From Bowmanella pacifica (GTDB taxonomy: Bacteria > Pseudomonadota > Gammaproteobacteria > Enterobacterales > Alteromonadaceae): 64,000 bases of DNA. The notes below the pieces were generated by a model, which made no database searches, was not told the origin of the DNA, and saw only the letters and a program-made list of their open reading frames with translations. The position numbers and the translations under genes are program-made. Below are positions 36,143 through 46,847 of the stretch, one piece after another. Each line of letters opens with the position of its first letter. Positions within the stretch are counted from its first letter, which is position 1. The stretch is taken from assembly GCF_014645355.1 (NCBI RefSeq), contig NZ_BMLS01000008.1, forward strand, positions 156,106 to 220,105. Direction: 5' to 3'.

Positions 36143-37093
36143 TTACTCAAATAGTCCGGTAGAGCTTCGCACGTCTGAATCAATCCAACGTACCTTGTAG
36201 TATGGTCTGAGCACTTCAAACTGTTGATGCTTTGCTGTTTGAGGAGAGTAGACTCGAATGCTGTATGACCACCAAACTCCCTTATCTGCTTTTAGCCACA
36301 GGAGTTGTTGTGTATCTCTGTGGGTGGATATCGCTTTAAGATGAGATTGTCCTTCTAACACCGGATGCGGCTGCAGTTTATGACTCCCAGCCTCGTACTG
36401 CCACGCGGTATTGTCGGTAGATACATGAAAAGAGTCTGTTGTGGGAATTAACGCCAGATCATGTCCACCTCCTTCACCCAAGGCAATGGTTTTTACCAAC
36501 CTAAGTCCCGGCGTATCACTTTGTATATCGGTAAATGTGAAGATACGGATGTCTTTATAGGCAAGGGCGATAAGCTGCTGACGTTCTGCATCCCAATGCA
36601 CGCCATGTCCGGCTGGCAGAGGCGAGGTGTCTATTATGTCTCCGGTTTTACCATTGAAAATAACTAACTTATCGCTACCGTAAGAGCCTGCGACCGCGAT
36701 TTTATTTCCAGGAAGCAGTTCGGCCGAGTGAGCATTGCGCACTTTGCCTATGTAGGTAAATTTCTTGTCTTTTCTGTCAATGATCCCCACACCATCATCT
36801 GATGACGTGACGAGGATTCGGTCGCCGCCATCAAATGGCTTGCACTCATCCAGCGTATTGAATTGCTTAGCAATTTCAGGTTTCTTGGGGAAGCCTTCGT
36901 ATTCGTTCCGAATAAAAGCCCAGGTTTCCTTTAATGCCTCGCCGTTGTATTCAAATATAGACAGATTTTGCCAGCCACATGCCAGTAGCTGTAGGGGAGG
37001 GGTTGCGTTAGCTTGAGCTATCATCGGAAACATGAAAAATAGCAAAGCCTTACCAGCCCGCATGAGATTTAGTTTTACTCTATTGATTGACAT
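36143..37093 (-). CDS. Secreted beta-propeller-like protein, DUF6528-type
   Basis: 316 residues with an N-terminal signal segment (GKALLFFMFPMIAQANA), followed by repeated short blocks of the form strand-turn-strand: LLACGWQNLSIFEYNG, RILVTSSDDGVGIIDR, KIAVAGSYGSDKLVIFNG, QLIALAYKDIRIF. This looks like a WD/PQQ-like propeller and, from memory, fits the uncharacterised DUF6528 family; the family assignment is tentative. Possible starts are ATG 37093 or ATG 37063. It lies 69 bases downstream of a large TonB-dependent receptor on the same strand, with a hairpin between, which suggests a partner in uptake or surface binding of the same ligand. The reaction, if any, is unknown. Confidence 0.7.
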   Translation of the reverse strand: MSINRVKLNLMRAGKALLFFMFPMIAQANATPPLQLLACGWQNLSIFEYNGEALKETWAFIRNEYEGFPKKPEIAKQFNTLDECKPFDGGDRILVTSSDDGVGIIDRKDKKFTYIGKVRNAHSAELLPGNKIAVAGSYGSDKLVIFNGKTGDIIDTSPLPAGHGVHWDAERQQLIALAYKDIRIFTFTDIQSDTPGLRLVKTIALGEGGGHDLALIPTTDSFHVSTDNTAWQYEAGSHKLQPHPVLEGQSHLKAISTHRDTQQLLWLKADKGVWWSYSIRVYSPQTAKHQQFEVLRPYYKVRWIDSDVRSSTGLFE

Positions 37094-37127
37094 GCACTTA
37101 CACTTATATGTTGTTTAGTAAAAGTAG

Positions 37128-37151
37128 CGGCCCACTCGTTTGAATGGGCCG
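37128..37151 (-). terminator. Hairpin after TonB receptor gene
   Basis: CGGCCCA and TGGGCCG pair around a 10-base loop, 12 bases beyond the receptor stop. The following U run is interrupted, so it may allow read-through into the propeller gene. Confidence 0.55.
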
Positions 37152-37162
37152 ATTGATTTTGA

Positions 37163-39988
37163 TTAGAATTGGGCCCTGAGCCCGAGGGAGATTTGTGTAC
37201 CAAATCTTTCAAGATAGTTAACTTGATTCTCTACTTCGGCATAGCCCCAGTAACGCTCATTGGTTAAGTTGCTGGCTTCGATAAAGGCGGTCACAGTATC
37301 ATTGATTTGATAGCTGGCGCTGGCATCAAGTTGCCCGTAGTCGCTGATCCAAATGGCACCATCAGTGCCACTTTCCTGCGATTTATATTCATCGCGCCAG
37401 TTATAGGCGATACGAGCCTGAAAACCATGCTGTTCATAGTAGAACACGGCGTTGTATGAGTTTTCCGACATGCCGTCTAGGGGGGGCGCGTTTTCAGCGT
37501 CATAGTCAGCGTCGACGTAGGTGTAGTTTAGCTGAAAGCCAAATCCGCTGAGGTTCTCGGGTAACCAGGCGTCCAGGGATTGCTGCCAGCCGAATTCCAT
37601 GCCAGAGAGCGTAACGCCATCGTCATTGTTTTGTGGCTGGTTGGACAGATAATCAACCTTGCCGATGGTAACGGGCACATTGCTTTGCTGATAAATGTAA
37701 GAAGTTACATCCTTGACAAAAACGCCCACCGTAGCGGCACTGCTGTCTCCAAAATACCACTCCAGCGCTAAGTCGGCCTGATTGGCTTTTTCTGGCTTCA
37801 GGTTGGGGTTCCCGCGACTGATTTTCACGTCCTGACTGTTAAATGTAGGCTCAGAAGCCATGGCCCGCATGTCATAAAGATTAGGGCGGCTAAGTACCTT
37901 GGCCGCAGATGCGCGCAGGAGGAGGTCATCTTGTAGGTAGAGCTTAAAGTTAACACTGGGGAGAACATCAGTGTAGTCGTTGCTAAACTCAACCTGAGTC
38001 ACGGCTTTCCAGTCGTCATTCAATGGTTGTCCGTTGGCATCGAGATTAATTGCCAACAGATCCTGACTGTTTCCCGTTGAGGTCAACTCAGTCCGGCTGA
38101 CCTTTAAGCCCAGGTTTAGGGTATAAGGCAGGCCGGCAATTTCTTGCTCTATGTCACCCTGAATATACAAGTTGATAATTTCTTCTTCAATGCCATAGCT
38201 GGAGCCAGGTCTGAAGCTTGGAAGTATATTGTTGGCGGCTTCGGCATTAACCGAGCGGTAGTAATCGATGAGTTTGCCGGCGTCTACACTTGGCCACGGG
38301 TTCGGTGTGAGGCTATTTTCGCCATCCATGAAGTTATCAAAATCTGCTGAGTTAAATATGTCGGCAGGAAGGCTTAATTGGTACAAGTTGCCGATAGAAA
38401 AGGCATGGTCTTTGTCATAGGTAAAGCCATCTCTGTCCAGCACAAGTTGGTCGGTGCCGCTGCTCCAGAAGCTGAACTGACTGGGGTTACTGGACGAATA
38501 AGCATCTTGTTGCTTATCTTGCTTAACGTAGTTAATACCGGTTTCAACACGGGTGAACCAGTCATCGACAGGTGAGTATTCCGCGGCTAATTTGATGTCT
38601 GTGACTTTGCTGGTTACATCTGTACCGTTTAGTCTGCTGTAGTGGGCACCGTAACGGTCCCCTGTGGTGTTACCTGGTGTCACACTAACATCGGGCAGCT
38701 TGTTTCCTTGTCTATGGTCAAACAGTATTGTGTTACCAAAGGAACGTGTAACAATGAAGGCATTGTCGCCTTTATTCTTGTTCTTTGCCTCTGAGTAAGC
38801 GGCATCAGCAACAAGAGTTAGGGCATCGTTCACATGCCATGTCCCTTGCAATCCTAATTGGTAGGTATCCGTTTTCCTTGGCGTCGTCTGGTTAATATAT
38901 TCCAGAATACTGTTGTCCCCAGATTGCTCAATCAGGTCTACCCGGCCATCACTATTTTGATGGAACTGAGTTATTTCAGGAGGCCCTGGTCGCCAGGATG
39001 CACCATAGCTGCTGAAGCCAATTTTAGATTTCTTTCCGTCGGTGTTATATCTGGAATAGAGCAAGTCAGCGCTAAGCTCCAGGTCGTCGACAGGGCGCCA
39101 CTGAAAGGCCAGGGTGCCACCTAAGCGTTCCCTTTCATCCTGAGCGTTAGCCAGGTACATGTATGTGGGGATATCTGAGGCAAAAATCTCATTCTCGTCA
39201 TACAGTCCATTTTGATCCAGGTCTGCCGCCAGGCCATATTTGTTCGGAAAACGTTCATCGTTATTGGATAAGCCAAAAGGTTGGTCTTCCTGGTAGAAGT
39301 GACTACCTTCAAAGGTATCTGACCTTAAGGTTTTATTGGAGTAGGTAACCGAAAACAGCACACCGAGGCTTTCGTCTGCATTTTTACTTCCCAGGATGAG
39401 TGAGGCCTGGGGATTGGTTTCTTCGCTGCGAGATTCATAGATCCCTTTAACGGAGCCGGCAATGGTCGTGTCTTCCATATTCAGTGGCTTGCGGGTTTCA
39501 ATATTGACCACTGAGCCTATACCGCCATCGGTTAGACGGGCTTCAGGTGACTTGTGAACACTTAAGGCGCCAACAAGCTCAGATGCGATGGTGTCGAAAT
39601 TGAAGTCCCTTGCCGTGCTTTCGGAAGCCAACTTACGTCCATTTAACGTTGTGACATTATAGCGACCTGACAGGCCTCGTACGGAAATCTTCTGACCTTC
39701 ACCATTATTACGGCTTATGGTTACGCCCGGTACACGTTGCAAGGCTTCGGCGAGGTTTTCGTCCGGAAACTTACCAATATCGTCTGCGACAATTACATCA
39801 ACGACGCCTACTGCTTGCTCCTTTATGGATAGTGATTCATTAATGCTGCTGCGAATACCTAGCACCCTGACTTCTTCAATATAACCTTCTGTATCGGCGG
39901 CGGATGCTTCAGCGTGGACATAACTGACTGTGCTTACACAGGCAAGTGCGATGGCTAGCGGGGTACGTTTAAAATGTCTGACCTTCAT
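37163..39988 (-). CDS. TonB-dependent outer-membrane receptor
   Basis: Outer-membrane active transporter of 941 residues. A signal peptide (FKRTPLAIALACVSTVSYVHA) is followed by an N-terminal plug with VVDVIVADDIGKFPDENLAE and ALQRVPGVTISRNNGEGQ, the pattern of the large proteobacterial TonB receptors (TIGR01782 type) that are often used for oligosaccharides and other complex nutrients, and then a 22-strand barrel ending in Phe (LGLRAQF). No FecR/sigma signalling extension is seen. It sits between a DUF6528-like secreted protein and a divergent periplasmic transglutaminase-like protein. The ligand cannot be read from the sequence, and no glycoside hydrolases adjoin it. Confidence 0.92.
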   Translation of the reverse strand: MKVRHFKRTPLAIALACVSTVSYVHAEASAADTEGYIEEVRVLGIRSSINESLSIKEQAVGVVDVIVADDIGKFPDENLAEALQRVPGVTISRNNGEGQKISVRGLSGRYNVTTLNGRKLASESTARDFNFDTIASELVGALSVHKSPEARLTDGGIGSVVNIETRKPLNMEDTTIAGSVKGIYESRSEETNPQASLILGSKNADESLGVLFSVTYSNKTLRSDTFEGSHFYQEDQPFGLSNNDERFPNKYGLAADLDQNGLYDENEIFASDIPTYMYLANAQDERERLGGTLAFQWRPVDDLELSADLLYSRYNTDGKKSKIGFSSYGASWRPGPPEITQFHQNSDGRVDLIEQSGDNSILEYINQTTPRKTDTYQLGLQGTWHVNDALTLVADAAYSEAKNKNKGDNAFIVTRSFGNTILFDHRQGNKLPDVSVTPGNTTGDRYGAHYSRLNGTDVTSKVTDIKLAAEYSPVDDWFTRVETGINYVKQDKQQDAYSSSNPSQFSFWSSGTDQLVLDRDGFTYDKDHAFSIGNLYQLSLPADIFNSADFDNFMDGENSLTPNPWPSVDAGKLIDYYRSVNAEAANNILPSFRPGSSYGIEEEIINLYIQGDIEQEIAGLPYTLNLGLKVSRTELTSTGNSQDLLAINLDANGQPLNDDWKAVTQVEFSNDYTDVLPSVNFKLYLQDDLLLRASAAKVLSRPNLYDMRAMASEPTFNSQDVKISRGNPNLKPEKANQADLALEWYFGDSSAATVGVFVKDVTSYIYQQSNVPVTIGKVDYLSNQPQNNDDGVTLSGMEFGWQQSLDAWLPENLSGFGFQLNYTYVDADYDAENAPPLDGMSENSYNAVFYYEQHGFQARIAYNWRDEYKSQESGTDGAIWISDYGQLDASASYQINDTVTAFIEASNLTNERYWGYAEVENQVNYLERFGTQISLGLRAQF

Positions 39989-40488
39989 AGATAATTCTCT
40001 TTGTAATATGCACAGTTCCCTGCAGACGAATCGACAAGCGTATTAAATCGCCGGTCCTCGCTACAACAAGGCTGCTATGGCATAGGGTGTGCTCAATAAA
40101 GCGATCCATGCTGACATATCCACTTCGTAAGTTAACGAAAGTGGTGTTTTATTTTGTTTTAGGTGTGTTTCAGTTTTATTTTATTTTTATTAAGAGTGTT
40201 TCTGGGTGAAACCTAGCTTATTTACGCACGGCATCGAGAAGCGCAGCCTGGCTTGGTGTTTATCTGAAAACGCATTGGCAAAAGGAGGGATGTGCGCATG
40301 AGCTTTGTAAGGAATAAATGTGTATTTGTTGTTTTTACTTTGGAATATATTATTTGAATATTTCTTGAACTCCTTTTCTGTCAACAACATAATGGCTCGG
40401 CATCTGTACTAAAAAACATAAGAAATCATCACTTTGCTACACGACTAGATGTAGGCAACGTGCAACAAAGAATAAGGAGACAGAGGGC
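39989..40488. other. Intergenic region between TonB receptor and transglutaminase genes
   Basis: 500 bases with promoters for two divergent genes and no convincing coding frame; a 66-codon minus-strand frame at 40190-40390 lacks a good ribosome-binding site and recognisable features. The DNA is AT-rich around 40140-40200 and 40310-40390. A 25-base imperfect palindrome (40120-40144) is the main structured element. Confidence 0.55.
40120..40144. promoter_or_regulatory. Imperfect palindrome upstream of TonB receptor
   Basis: CCACTTCGT and ACGAAAGTGG flank AAGTTA; the core TTCGT/ACGAA pairs exactly. It lies 132 bases before the receptor start and could be the binding site of the receptor's regulator. 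Confidence 0.35.
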
Positions 40489-41940
40489 ATGGGAACCGTT
40501 AAAACGTTCAGGTTGTTGAGTTTGGCGATAGGCTTGTCGGCGATGAGTTGGCAGGGCGTAGGCGCTGAGCAATCAGTGCCAAGGCTAGAGACCATTCAGC
40601 AACAGATTGATGCCGGTGAGTTCACAGCAAGCAAAGTGCTTATTGAGCAACTTTTGGCGTCAGCACACTCGCTTTCCCCTGAGCAGCATAACGCCTTTGC
40701 CTTTGAATTGGAGCGTATGGGTCGCATTGAGCGCGACTTCCCTTACGATTTTGCTGCATTGCTCAAAAATGTGCGTCGCTATATTCCACAAGCGACTGAG
40801 CAGGACGTGCAAGCCTGGTTAGCCCAGAATGTTATCGAGTCCATGCTGATTGATGGGGAAATGCGCTACTTCAAAAGTTCCGGTTATAACCTGATGCATT
40901 TAAGCCCGGCAGCGCTGGCCAGACACAAAGAAGTCAATCCACAAGCCAGTTACGACAAACCTTATCCGCTGTATCAGGTGCATCCCCATCACAGTGATGT
41001 ACTGAGCGGCAAGGATAAACCTGTGCGCTTTGAAATTGAGTACAAGTTAACCGTCAATGCCGATGCGATACCTGCGGGGGAACTGCTTAAGGCCTGGCTT
41101 CCTTATCCTAAACCTATCGAAGGACGTCAGTATAATATTGAGCTGGTGAGCAGTACCCCTGATGTGGTTAGCCTTGCCCCGGCAGATACGGCGCAAAGAA
41201 CCGCTTATTTTGAAGCGCCTGCCAAAGCAGGCGAGAAAACCGCGTTTTCGATCCGCTACCGTTATACCGCCAAAGCCTGGCAGCAGCCTATTGAACCAGA
41301 AAAAGTGGTGCCACTGACCCAGCCTGAACCTTATCAAGAGTATCTGGCTGAGCGCTTACCCCATATTCAGTTCAGCGATGAACTAAGACAATTATCGGCA
41401 CGTATCGTTGGCGATGAAACCAACCCTTACCGTATCGCGCAAAAATTGTTTGCCTGGGTTGATACCATTCCCTGGGCCACCGCCCGTGAGTACTCTACTA
41501 TTCGTAATTTGTCAGAGTATGCCGCCACCACAGGTCACGCTGATTGTGGCCAGCAAACCATGTTGCTGATGACCTTGCTACGTATGAACGGTATTCCCAG
41601 TCGCTGGGAGTCAGGATGGGAATTTTCCGACAGCGACTTTGACACTATGCATGACTGGGGGCAGTTTTATCTGGCGCCTTATGGTTGGTTGCCCATGGAT
41701 GTAACGCACGGGGTGTTGAATAGCGACCAGTCTGAACTGGCTTGGTTTTATCTGGGGGGGATTGACGCCTATCGCTTAATTTTCAATAGCGATTATTCGC
41801 AGTCCTTCGTGCCACAAAAGCAACACTTTAGGTCTGAAACTCTGGATTCACAGCGCGGCGAAGTAGAGTGGCAGGGGGGCAATCTGTATTTTGACCAGTG
41901 GCGTTATTCCATGACCTGGAAGGTCGTGGATTCGGAGTAA
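40489..41940 (+). CDS. Periplasmic transglutaminase-like protein
   Basis: 483 residues with a signal peptide (FRLLSLAIGLSAMSWQGVGA). The N-terminal 150 residues are helical, a beta domain follows (about 175-265) and the transglutaminase-like papain-fold domain occupies about 295-420. The catalytic triad is visible as Cys353 in GHADCGQQT, His388 in TMHDWGQFY and Asp404 in LPMDVTHG. Bacterial members are mostly cysteine proteases or amidases rather than cross-linkers. The ATG follows GGAGACAGAGGG. It is divergent from the TonB receptor, suggesting it may process the receptor's substrate, for example a peptide; that link is inference. Confidence 0.85.
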   Translation: MGTVKTFRLLSLAIGLSAMSWQGVGAEQSVPRLETIQQQIDAGEFTASKVLIEQLLASAHSLSPEQHNAFAFELERMGRIERDFPYDFAALLKNVRRYIPQATEQDVQAWLAQNVIESMLIDGEMRYFKSSGYNLMHLSPAALARHKEVNPQASYDKPYPLYQVHPHHSDVLSGKDKPVRFEIEYKLTVNADAIPAGELLKAWLPYPKPIEGRQYNIELVSSTPDVVSLAPADTAQRTAYFEAPAKAGEKTAFSIRYRYTAKAWQQPIEPEKVVPLTQPEPYQEYLAERLPHIQFSDELRQLSARIVGDETNPYRIAQKLFAWVDTIPWATAREYSTIRNLSEYAATTGHADCGQQTMLLMTLLRMNGIPSRWESGWEFSDSDFDTMHDWGQFYLAPYGWLPMDVTHGVLNSDQSELAWFYLGGIDAYRLIFNSDYSQSFVPQKQHFRSETLDSQRGEVEWQGGNLYFDQWRYSMTWKVVDSE

Positions 41941-41990
41941 CTCTGCTTGTTTTAAGCGGTTTTAGCCATCAGGGTCTACAAAAAGGTCGG

Positions 41991-42404
41991 TTAGTAATCG
42001 ACCTTACCGCGCAGGCTTTTTTTCGCTCCGGCCTTTTTTTTGCTTTCTACTCTTCGCTTTTGTGAGGCTCTGGTGGGTTTGGTAGCCCGCCGGGCTTTCT
42101 GAGTTTTGCCGGCATTTTGGATAATCTCTACTAAACGGTTCAGGGCGTCTTCCCGGTTTTGTTCCTGTGTGCGGTAGTTCTGTGCTTTTAGCACCAGAAT
42201 ACCGTCATTGCTGATACGACTGTCTGAGAGTGCCAATAAGCGCTCTTTGTAAAAATCGGGCAGCGAAGAGGCGCGAATATCAAAGCGAAGATGGATAGCG
42301 CTGGAGACTTTATTGACGTTCTGACCGCCGCTGCCCTGTGCTCGAATAGCACTGAGTTCGACTTCGGCGGGATCTAACTGGACGTTTCGGCTGATCTGTA
42401 GCAT
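41991..42404 (-). CDS. arfB: ArfB, alternative ribosome-rescue peptidyl-tRNA hydrolase
   Basis: Codon-independent release factor (YaeJ) that frees ribosomes stalled at mRNA ends, a backup for the tmRNA system also found in this window. The 137 residues contain the catalytic GGQ loop in [18 protein letters not shown] and a basic C-terminal tail ([22 protein letters not shown]) that enters the mRNA channel. This length and tail separate ArfB from the longer release factors. It is followed by no close partner and lies downstream of yciI on the same strand. Confidence 0.95.
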   Translation of the reverse strand: MLQISRNVQLDPAEVELSAIRAQGSGGQNVNKVSSAIHLRFDIRASSLPDFYKERLLALSDSRISNDGILVLKAQNYRTQEQNREDALNRLVEIIQNAGKTQKARRATKPTRASQKRRVESKKKAGAKKSLRGKVDY

Positions 42405-42476
42405 TTAACTGAACATTAAACTGTCAGCAGGCGGTTGTCAGAATCTGCTGATAACTGCCCGCTGCCAGGGCTTCTG

Positions 42477-42776
42477 TTACGGAAGCACTTTTTTATAAGG
42501 TTTGACTATGGTGCGCTGGTAAACGCCAGCCGCCATATAGGGATCGGCATCGGCCCAGCTTTGTGCTTGTTCCAGGCTGTCAAATTCAGCGATCACCACA
42601 GAGCCGGTAAAACCCGCTTCGCCAGGATCGTCGCAATCAATGGCAGGGCAGGGGCCGGCAACCAGCAATTTTCCTTGGTCTTTTAGGGCTTGCAGACGCG
42701 CCAGATGGTCAGGGCGAGCCGCTTTACGTTGCGCCAGGCTATCGGCCTTGTCTTCTGAGAAAAATACATACCACAT
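42477..42776 (-). CDS. yciI: YciI family protein
   Basis: Small dimeric alpha/beta-barrel (ferredoxin-like) protein of 99 residues. Family features are WYVFFSEDK at the start, [22 protein letters not shown], the His-Asp-type pocket, and [11 protein letters not shown]. Its function is unknown; relatives include YCII-domain dehalogenase-like proteins. It begins 4 bases after yciB ends, so they form one transcript downstream of trpA, an arrangement also found in E. coli and other gammaproteobacteria. Confidence 0.93.
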   Translation of the reverse strand: MWYVFFSEDKADSLAQRKAARPDHLARLQALKDQGKLLVAGPCPAIDCDDPGEAGFTGSVVIAEFDSLEQAQSWADADPYMAAGVYQRTIVKPYKKVLP

Positions 42777-42780
42777 GCTG

Positions 42781-43347
42781 TTATCCCTGTTTATTGTCGT
42801 CGATTTGTTCGTCTTGTTTTTGCTCTTCCGGCATATAGCGGTAGGCGTACATAATGGTCAGTATGGTAAAGACCAACGTAGCGCCGGTCATGCCGAAGAC
42901 CTTAAAGCTGACCCAGATATCCTGACTGAAGCCATAAGCCACGTATATATTGGCCAGGGCACTGGCAATAAAAAAGGCTGCCCAGCTGAGGTTAATACGT
43001 TTCCATATAGGTTCGGGAAGCTCCATAGCGCTGCCCAATAATTCTTTCAGGGCTGGACGTTTCATTACCTGACTGCCCAGCAAAATGGCGGCAAAGAGCA
43101 CATACACTATGGTGGGTTTCCACATAATGAAGTGCTCGTCATGTAAGGCGATAGTCAGGGTGCCGAATACCACAATCATGGCAAAAAACACCCACTGTTT
43201 TTTTGGGATTTCTTTGGTGCGCAGATAGGTCACCAGCATTTGTACCGCGGTAGCCGCCATCAGTGCACCGGTTGCCCAGAAAATATCGGCAAATTTATAA
43301 GCCAGGAAGAACACCAGCAGGGGCAGGAATTCCATCAAAAATTGCAT
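42781..43347 (-). CDS. yciB: YciB, inner-membrane septation protein
   Basis: Integral inner-membrane protein (IspZ/intracellular septation protein A) of 188 residues with five to six hydrophobic segments, e.g. [59 protein letters not shown], and [18 protein letters not shown]. The start [10 protein letters not shown] is typical. It is associated with envelope integrity and cell division in E. coli. The C-terminus is charged and cytoplasmic. yciI follows. Confidence 0.94.
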   Translation of the reverse strand: MQFLMEFLPLLVFFLAYKFADIFWATGALMAATAVQMLVTYLRTKEIPKKQWVFFAMIVVFGTLTIALHDEHFIMWKPTIVYVLFAAILLGSQVMKRPALKELLGSAMELPEPIWKRINLSWAAFFIASALANIYVAYGFSQDIWVSFKVFGMTGATLVFTILTIMYAYRYMPEEQKQDEQIDDNKQG

Positions 43348-43448
43348 AGTCGCGTATACCTCTTTATCGCAATGAGAGGATAGTACCGATTTTTGTCATT
43401 GCAGGACAGGGCAAGATTGTGAATAGATATATCGGTAGGAGAAAAGGG

Positions 43449-43472
43449 AGGCAGCGCCGAATGACGCTGCCT
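43449..43472 (-). terminator. Terminator of the trp operon
   Basis: AGGCAGCG and CGCTGCCT pair around an 8-base loop, 7 bases after trpA; on the minus strand a short CCCTTTTCT tract follows. It separates trp from yciB. Confidence 0.75.
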
Positions 43473-43478
43473 TGCATT

Positions 43479-44285
43479 TTACTTGTTGGTGGCGGCTTTC
43501 ATGCCGGCAACAAACTCGGTTAAACGGGTCAGCATCATGTCTTTGTTATCCAGGTGCTGCTCGATGATTTTGACCGTTGCAGAGCCGGCAATGGCACCTG
43601 CCGCCCCTGCCTGGATGGCAGCCTTGACCTGTTCGGGTTTGGAAATGCCAAAACCCAGGATAGGCTTAGCAGCACCTACCTCATGCAGTTTGTTAATCAG
43701 GTCCGTGGCCGGCATATCGGCGGCGGTTTCTGTCCCTGTGACCCCAGCTCGGCCCAGCAGATAGGTATAGCCGCTGGATAGCTCGCCAATTTGCTGCAAA
43801 GTGGCTTGGGAGGCATTGGGCGGTGCAATCAGGATTTGCTCAATGCCGTGCGCTTTGGCGGCAGCCATAAAAGGCTCGGCTTCACGAAGGGGCACATCGG
43901 CAATCAAAATGGAGTCTACGCCCGCCTCGGCAGCCAGCCGGTAAAATTCATCAATACCTGGGGCTAATACCAGATTGCTATAGAGCAACAAGCCAATAGG
44001 AATGTCTTTATGGCGTTCGCGGATGCGATGAATAATGGCCAGACAGTCACGGGGCGTCACCCCTTTACCCAGGGCGCGAATAGCGGATTTCTGGATAGTC
44101 GGGCCATCAGCTATGGGATCGGAAAAAGGAATGCCCAACTCCAATGCGTCGGCACCGCCGGCCACCAGGGCCTCTACCACCGCGAGGCTGGTTTCGACAT
44201 CCGGATCACCTAAGGTGACAAAGGGTACAAAGGCGCCTTGTTTTTCGCTTTCCAGGCGCTGGAACATTTGCGTGTATCTATCCAT
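43479..44285 (-). CDS. trpA: Tryptophan synthase alpha subunit
   Basis: Cleaves indole-3-glycerol phosphate and channels indole to TrpB. Start chosen at 44285 (second ATG) because AGGGGAT lies at the right distance; the first ATG at 44294 is too close to it. This gives 268 residues beginning [10 protein letters not shown] like E. coli TrpA and places the catalytic residues exactly at Glu49 and Asp60, with GDP and GISKPEQV motifs conserved. It overlaps the trpB end by 8 bases. Confidence 0.97.
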   Translation of the reverse strand: MDRYTQMFQRLESEKQGAFVPFVTLGDPDVETSLAVVEALVAGGADALELGIPFSDPIADGPTIQKSAIRALGKGVTPRDCLAIIHRIRERHKDIPIGLLLYSNLVLAPGIDEFYRLAAEAGVDSILIADVPLREAEPFMAAAKAHGIEQILIAPPNASQATLQQIGELSSGYTYLLGRAGVTGTETAADMPATDLINKLHEVGAAKPILGFGISKPEQVKAAIQAGAAGAIAGSATVKIIEQHLDNKDMMLTRLTEFVAGMKAATNK

Positions 44286-45471
44286 TGTGGGCATCCCCTT
44301 TCAAAAACTGCTGTACGTGGGCCAGGTCTTTATCACCACGGCCGGACAGGTTAACCACAATCAGGGTTTCCTCTTCAGCGGCATCGGCCATGTTCAGGGC
44401 ATGGGCCAGCGCATGGGAAGACTCCAGTGCCGGAATAATCCCTTCTTTACGGGCCAGTAACTGGAAGGCATTCAGGGCTTCTTCATCGGTGACCGATTCA
44501 TAGGTGGCACGACCAATATCATGCAAATGGGCGTGCTGTGGGCCAACTGCCGGATAATCCAGGCCTGCCGATATCGAATAGGACTCTTCAATTTGCCCTT
44601 GGGGGGTTTGCATAATATAGCAATAAGCGCCATGCAAAATACCCTTAGTGCCCTTGGCAATAGCGGCACCATGCTCATGGGTGTGCAAACCTTTACCGGC
44701 TGGTTCAACGCCAATAAGCTTAACTTCTGGGGTATCAATAAAGTCGGCGAAGGCACCAATGGCATTAGAGCCACCGCCCACACAGGCCACCACTGCATCG
44801 GGCAGACGACCTTCTTTTTCCAGAATCTGGGCGCGAATTTCTTCGCTGATCATCTTATGGAATTCCCGCACTATAGTCGGGAAAGGGTGGGGGCCGGCAG
44901 CCGTTCCCAGCAAATAGTGGGCATCCTGGTAGCTGGCTGACCAGTCACGCAGGGCTTCATTAACCGCGTCTTTGAGGGTGCCTGAGCCGGCGTTAACCGG
45001 AATGACTTCGGCGCCCATCAAACGCATGCGAAACACATTGGGTGCCTGACGTTCAACATCTTTGGCGCCCATATAAATACGGGCTTTTAGTCCAAGTAAT
45101 GCACAAGCCAGCGCGGTAGCCACGCCGTGCTGTCCGGCGCCGGTTTCGGCAATTACTTGGGTTTTACCCATGCGTTTGGTTAGCAGGGCTTGTCCCAGTA
45201 CCTGATTGGTTTTATGTGCACCGCCATGTAATAAGTCTTCACGCTTAAGGTACAAGGTGACCTTAGGGTTACTGACCAGGTTACGGGTCTTAGTTAATGG
45301 CGTAGGACGTCCGGCATAATCATTCAGCAGGCTTTTAAATTCCTGTTGAAAGTCGGGGTCTTGCTGAGCGTCGATAAAGGCTTGCTCTAACTGGTCAAGG
45401 GCTGGAATTAACAATTCGGGTACGTACATGCCGCCGTATTCACCGAATTTGGTAGGAAGCTGTTTACTCAT
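44278..45471 (-). CDS. trpB: Tryptophan synthase beta subunit
   Basis: PLP enzyme joining indole and serine to tryptophan. It has 397 residues; Lys87 in HGGAHKTNQ binds PLP, and GGGSNAIG binds its phosphate. YGGMYVPEL opens the protein as in E. coli. Its ATG shares one base with the trpCF stop (TGATG), so translation is coupled, and it overlaps trpA downstream. Confidence 0.98.
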   Translation of the reverse strand: MSKQLPTKFGEYGGMYVPELLIPALDQLEQAFIDAQQDPDFQQEFKSLLNDYAGRPTPLTKTRNLVSNPKVTLYLKREDLLHGGAHKTNQVLGQALLTKRMGKTQVIAETGAGQHGVATALACALLGLKARIYMGAKDVERQAPNVFRMRLMGAEVIPVNAGSGTLKDAVNEALRDWSASYQDAHYLLGTAAGPHPFPTIVREFHKMISEEIRAQILEKEGRLPDAVVACVGGGSNAIGAFADFIDTPEVKLIGVEPAGKGLHTHEHGAAIAKGTKGILHGAYCYIMQTPQGQIEESYSISAGLDYPAVGPQHAHLHDIGRATYESVTDEEALNAFQLLARKEGIIPALESSHALAHALNMADAAEEETLIVVNLSGRGDKDLAHVQQFLKGDAHNG

Positions 45472-46844
45472 CAGTAGTCTCTTAATTGGGCAAATAGTTG
45501 CTGTAATTTTTGCGGATCTTTCACGCCAGGACGATTCTCTATGCCGGAGTTTACATCAAGTAGCGCCGCACCGGTGGCTGCCGCCTGTTTTATATTGTCG
45601 GGGTTAAGGCCACCGGCTAGGGCCAACTTGGTCTTATCGTTGATGTCGCAGAGCAAGGTCCAGTCGAATTGTTGGCCAGTGCCACCGAAGTTGCTGCCTA
45701 TTTGGCAATCCAATAGATAGCAGTCAACCCGCGGGTTATCCATCGACGGCAGGCTGGTAGCAACGCCGAGGGCTTTCCATATTTGGCAGTCGGCAGGCAA
45801 TTGGGTGCGTAGCGCGCGGATATAGTCGCTGCTTTCCTGACCATGCAACTGCACCGCTGCCAGTTTCAGCGCGGTGGCCAGTTGCGTAACTTCATCCAGG
45901 GGCGCGTTAACGAATACACCCACGTACTGAAAGGGAACCTGTTCAACAATGTTTTGCGCCTGGCTCTGGCTGATGCGGCGCTTAGACTGCTCAGCAAAGA
46001 TCAATCCGCCATAGCTGGCGCCAATGGTTTTAACTGCACTGGCATCTTCTATGCTGGTTAAGCCGCAGACTTTAACTTTGCCAAACAACAGTTGCTGTAC
46101 GGCCGTCGTTAAGTCTTGTTGCGCCATTATTGAACTGCCAACCAGAAAACCGTCGGCCAGTGGCGCTAAACGCAATACATCCTGGTGGGTATAAATACCC
46201 GACTCGGAGATGATCAGTGCATCTTCGGGAAGCAATGGAGTCAGAGTTTCCGTGGTGGCCAGATCCGTACTTAAGTCACGCAGGTTACGGTTATTGATAC
46301 CGATGATCTTAGCGCCAAGGCGCCCTGCGCGAATCGCTTCTTCTTCATTGGACACTTCGGTCAGTACATCCAACTGATAATGGGCGGCCAGCTCGGCCAG
46401 TTCCAGATACTGCGCATCGTCCAACACCGATAACATCAGCAGTATAGCGTCAGCGTTATAGTAGCGGGCCAGATGCACTTGATAGGGGTCGATAAAAAAG
46501 TCTTTGTTCAGTACCGGTTGACTGACACGTTCGGTAACGTACTGCAGATAGTCATAGCTGCCTTGAAAATACTTTTCATCGGTGAGTACCGAAATAGCTG
46601 CAGCATAAGGTTTATATGCGGCTAAAATTTCATCCAGGTCGAATACGGGTCTTATCAGCCCTTTGGACGGCGAGGCCTTTTTACATTCAAAAATAAATCC
46701 AGCCTGAGGCTGGCTTAAAGCCTCGAACATGCTTTTGTTTGACGGTGTCAGGCCGTCGATAAAACTTTCCAGCGGCAGCGCCTGTTTGCGAGCGATAAGC
46801 TCTTGGCGTTTATCTGCGACAATTTTTTCCAATACGTTGGCCAC
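45471..46844 (-). CDS. trpCF: Bifunctional indole-3-glycerol phosphate synthase / phosphoribosylanthranilate isomerase
   Basis: Fused two-barrel enzyme for the third and fourth committed steps, 457 residues like E. coli TrpC. Residues 1-255 are the synthase ([46 protein letters not shown]); residues 256-457 the isomerase ([28 protein letters not shown]). The fusion is typical of Enterobacterales, Vibrionales and Alteromonadales. Three bases separate it from trpD. Confidence 0.97.
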   Translation of the reverse strand: MANVLEKIVADKRQELIARKQALPLESFIDGLTPSNKSMFEALSQPQAGFIFECKKASPSKGLIRPVFDLDEILAAYKPYAAAISVLTDEKYFQGSYDYLQYVTERVSQPVLNKDFFIDPYQVHLARYYNADAILLMLSVLDDAQYLELAELAAHYQLDVLTEVSNEEEAIRAGRLGAKIIGINNRNLRDLSTDLATTETLTPLLPEDALIISESGIYTHQDVLRLAPLADGFLVGSSIMAQQDLTTAVQQLLFGKVKVCGLTSIEDASAVKTIGASYGGLIFAEQSKRRISQSQAQNIVEQVPFQYVGVFVNAPLDEVTQLATALKLAAVQLHGQESSDYIRALRTQLPADCQIWKALGVATSLPSMDNPRVDCYLLDCQIGSNFGGTGQQFDWTLLCDINDKTKLALAGGLNPDNIKQAAATGAALLDVNSGIENRPGVKDPQKLQQLFAQLRDY

Positions 46845-46847
46845 ATT

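Noticed and set aside
40190..40390. 66-codon minus-strand frame in the TonB receptor/transglutaminase spacer
   Set aside because: No convincing ribosome-binding site, no recognised features, and AT-rich DNA with biased composition.
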